The notes under the pieces are model-generated. The model ran no database searches, was not told where the DNA came from, and was given only the letters and a program-made list of their open reading frames with translations. Shown in pieces: positions 63,468-64,000 of a stretch of 64,000 nucleotides of DNA. The translations under genes were made by a program, and so were the position numbers. Origin of the DNA: Boswellia sacra (lineage: Eukaryota > Streptophyta > Magnoliopsida > Sapindales > Burseraceae); assembly GCA_013180625.2 (NCBI GenBank), contig SNVD02013250.1, positions 1 through 64,000 of the forward strand, read 5' to 3'. How positions within the stretch are numbered: the stretch's first letter is position 1; each line of letters begins with the position of its first letter.

Positions 63468-64000
63468 TTATCGTTTCAGAAATTTGGTGGAGTGCGTGAT
63501 CATCTCTACTAAGAGACGGAAATGCAAGGCTCCAAACAGGAAGACTGGGAGTAGAGCTAGAAAGGAAAAACCTAAAGCACTCCAGTATTGGGATTGGCTC
63601 AAGTTAACATAAAACAAGATCCCAAAAGCCAACATCATTGTTCCAATTGACAAGAAAAGTGTTAACATACCAATTATGAACCTACAAGGCAAGTGGTCGA
63701 GTAAATCTTCTTGACTGGAGCGCGCTGATGTGAATATGCTCAGGAAAGTTAAAGCCGACATGGTTGAAAATAGGAGTGATAAAGCATCAGCTACCATGTA
63801 AGTGTGGAAGGTGTACCAATAGGAGATGAGCTTACTGTCCCAAGTCTGCGTGTCATTTGCTCCTTCAAACATGACTGCGGCAATAAGAGTTGCTACAACC
63901 ATGCATGATGTTGCAGTGGTTTTCATCCACTCTCTGGCTTCTGTTGCCAAGGGATCGTGCTGCTCATCGAACAATGTTTGAGGCGTTTTCCCATCTCTAT
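63468..64000 (-). CDS. PGG-type ankyrin membrane protein (ACD6/ITN1-like), C-terminal exon, partial
   Basis: The open frame extends past the right window edge and ends at a stop at 63468. It begins DGKTPQTLFDEQHDPL, then EAREWMKTTATSCMVVATLI, the hallmark entry to the PGG domain of plant ankyrin-repeat membrane proteins. Four hydrophobic segments follow: VVATLIAAVMF, ADALSLLFSTMSALTFLSIF, IIGMLTLFLSIGTMMLAFGI and ALGFSFLALLPVFLFGALHF. Such proteins sit in plasma or endomembranes and take part in defence or stress signalling. The ankyrin repeats would lie upstream, outside the window. The Pro-Gly-Gly after the first helix is missing here; the sequence reads VMFEGANDTQTWDS. Confidence 0.88.
   Translation of the reverse strand, partial: RDGKTPQTLFDEQHDPLATEAREWMKTTATSCMVVATLIAAVMFEGANDTQTWDSKLISYWYTFHTYMVADALSLLFSTMSALTFLSIFTSARSSQEDLLDHLPCRFIIGMLTLFLSIGTMMLAFGILFYVNLSQSQYWSALGFSFLALLPVFLFGALHFRLLVEMITHSTKFLKR

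Noticed and set aside
1..64000. tRNA, rRNA or known microRNA genes
   Set aside because: None recognised by reading. The only tRNA-related sequences are the 12-base primer sites. A covariance-model search would be needed to exclude them fully.

Overview
This is a eudicot-type plant nuclear window. It is AT-rich, gene-poor and dominated by retrotransposons and a local tandem amplification. The plant assignment rests on Ty1/Copia elements with a plant-type initiator-methionine primer site, a spliced LRR receptor kinase, a Dof zinc-finger gene and a PGG-domain membrane protein. The species cannot be read from the sequence.

Positions 1-15163 hold two related minus-strand Copia elements back to back. 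Element 1 (1-6641, entering from outside the window) has lost reverse transcriptase and RNase H, and also the Gag zinc knuckle. Element 2 (6642-15163) has both LTRs and all domains, but several frameshifts. Their LTRs contain a 65-bp minisatellite whose copy number differs in every LTR. Positions 15164-24361 hold decayed DNA: a composite inverted-repeat transposon with a target duplication (17741-18758), an intron-containing minus-strand pseudogene of the 3' end of SPT5 (18971-about 21660), and a 5'-truncated Copia element of another lineage (22429-24361).

Positions 25260-36862 are a tandem array of a unit of about 1.6 kb: seven units plus a partial eighth. Every unit carries one or two small exon-like modules (A and B) that are diverged copies of each other. 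Both the plus and the minus strand are mostly open through them. Detached pieces of the unit and of neighbouring sequence recur to 41.6 kb, so the whole 24.9-41.6 kb block looks like an amplified and decayed ancestral locus that I could not identify. It is the most unusual structure here.

Positions 41.6-64 kb are more ordinary. Three protein genes lie on the minus strand: a two-exon LRR receptor kinase of subfamily XI with RGF-receptor-type ligand motifs (46721-50263), a Dof transcription factor (58048-58962), and the C-terminal exon of an ankyrin/PGG-type membrane protein cut by the window end (63468-64000). A second inverted-repeat element of about 1.3 kb lies at 59.9-61.2 kb. The three genes have no evident shared pathway. 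The rest is AT-rich intergenic DNA in which I could support nothing further.
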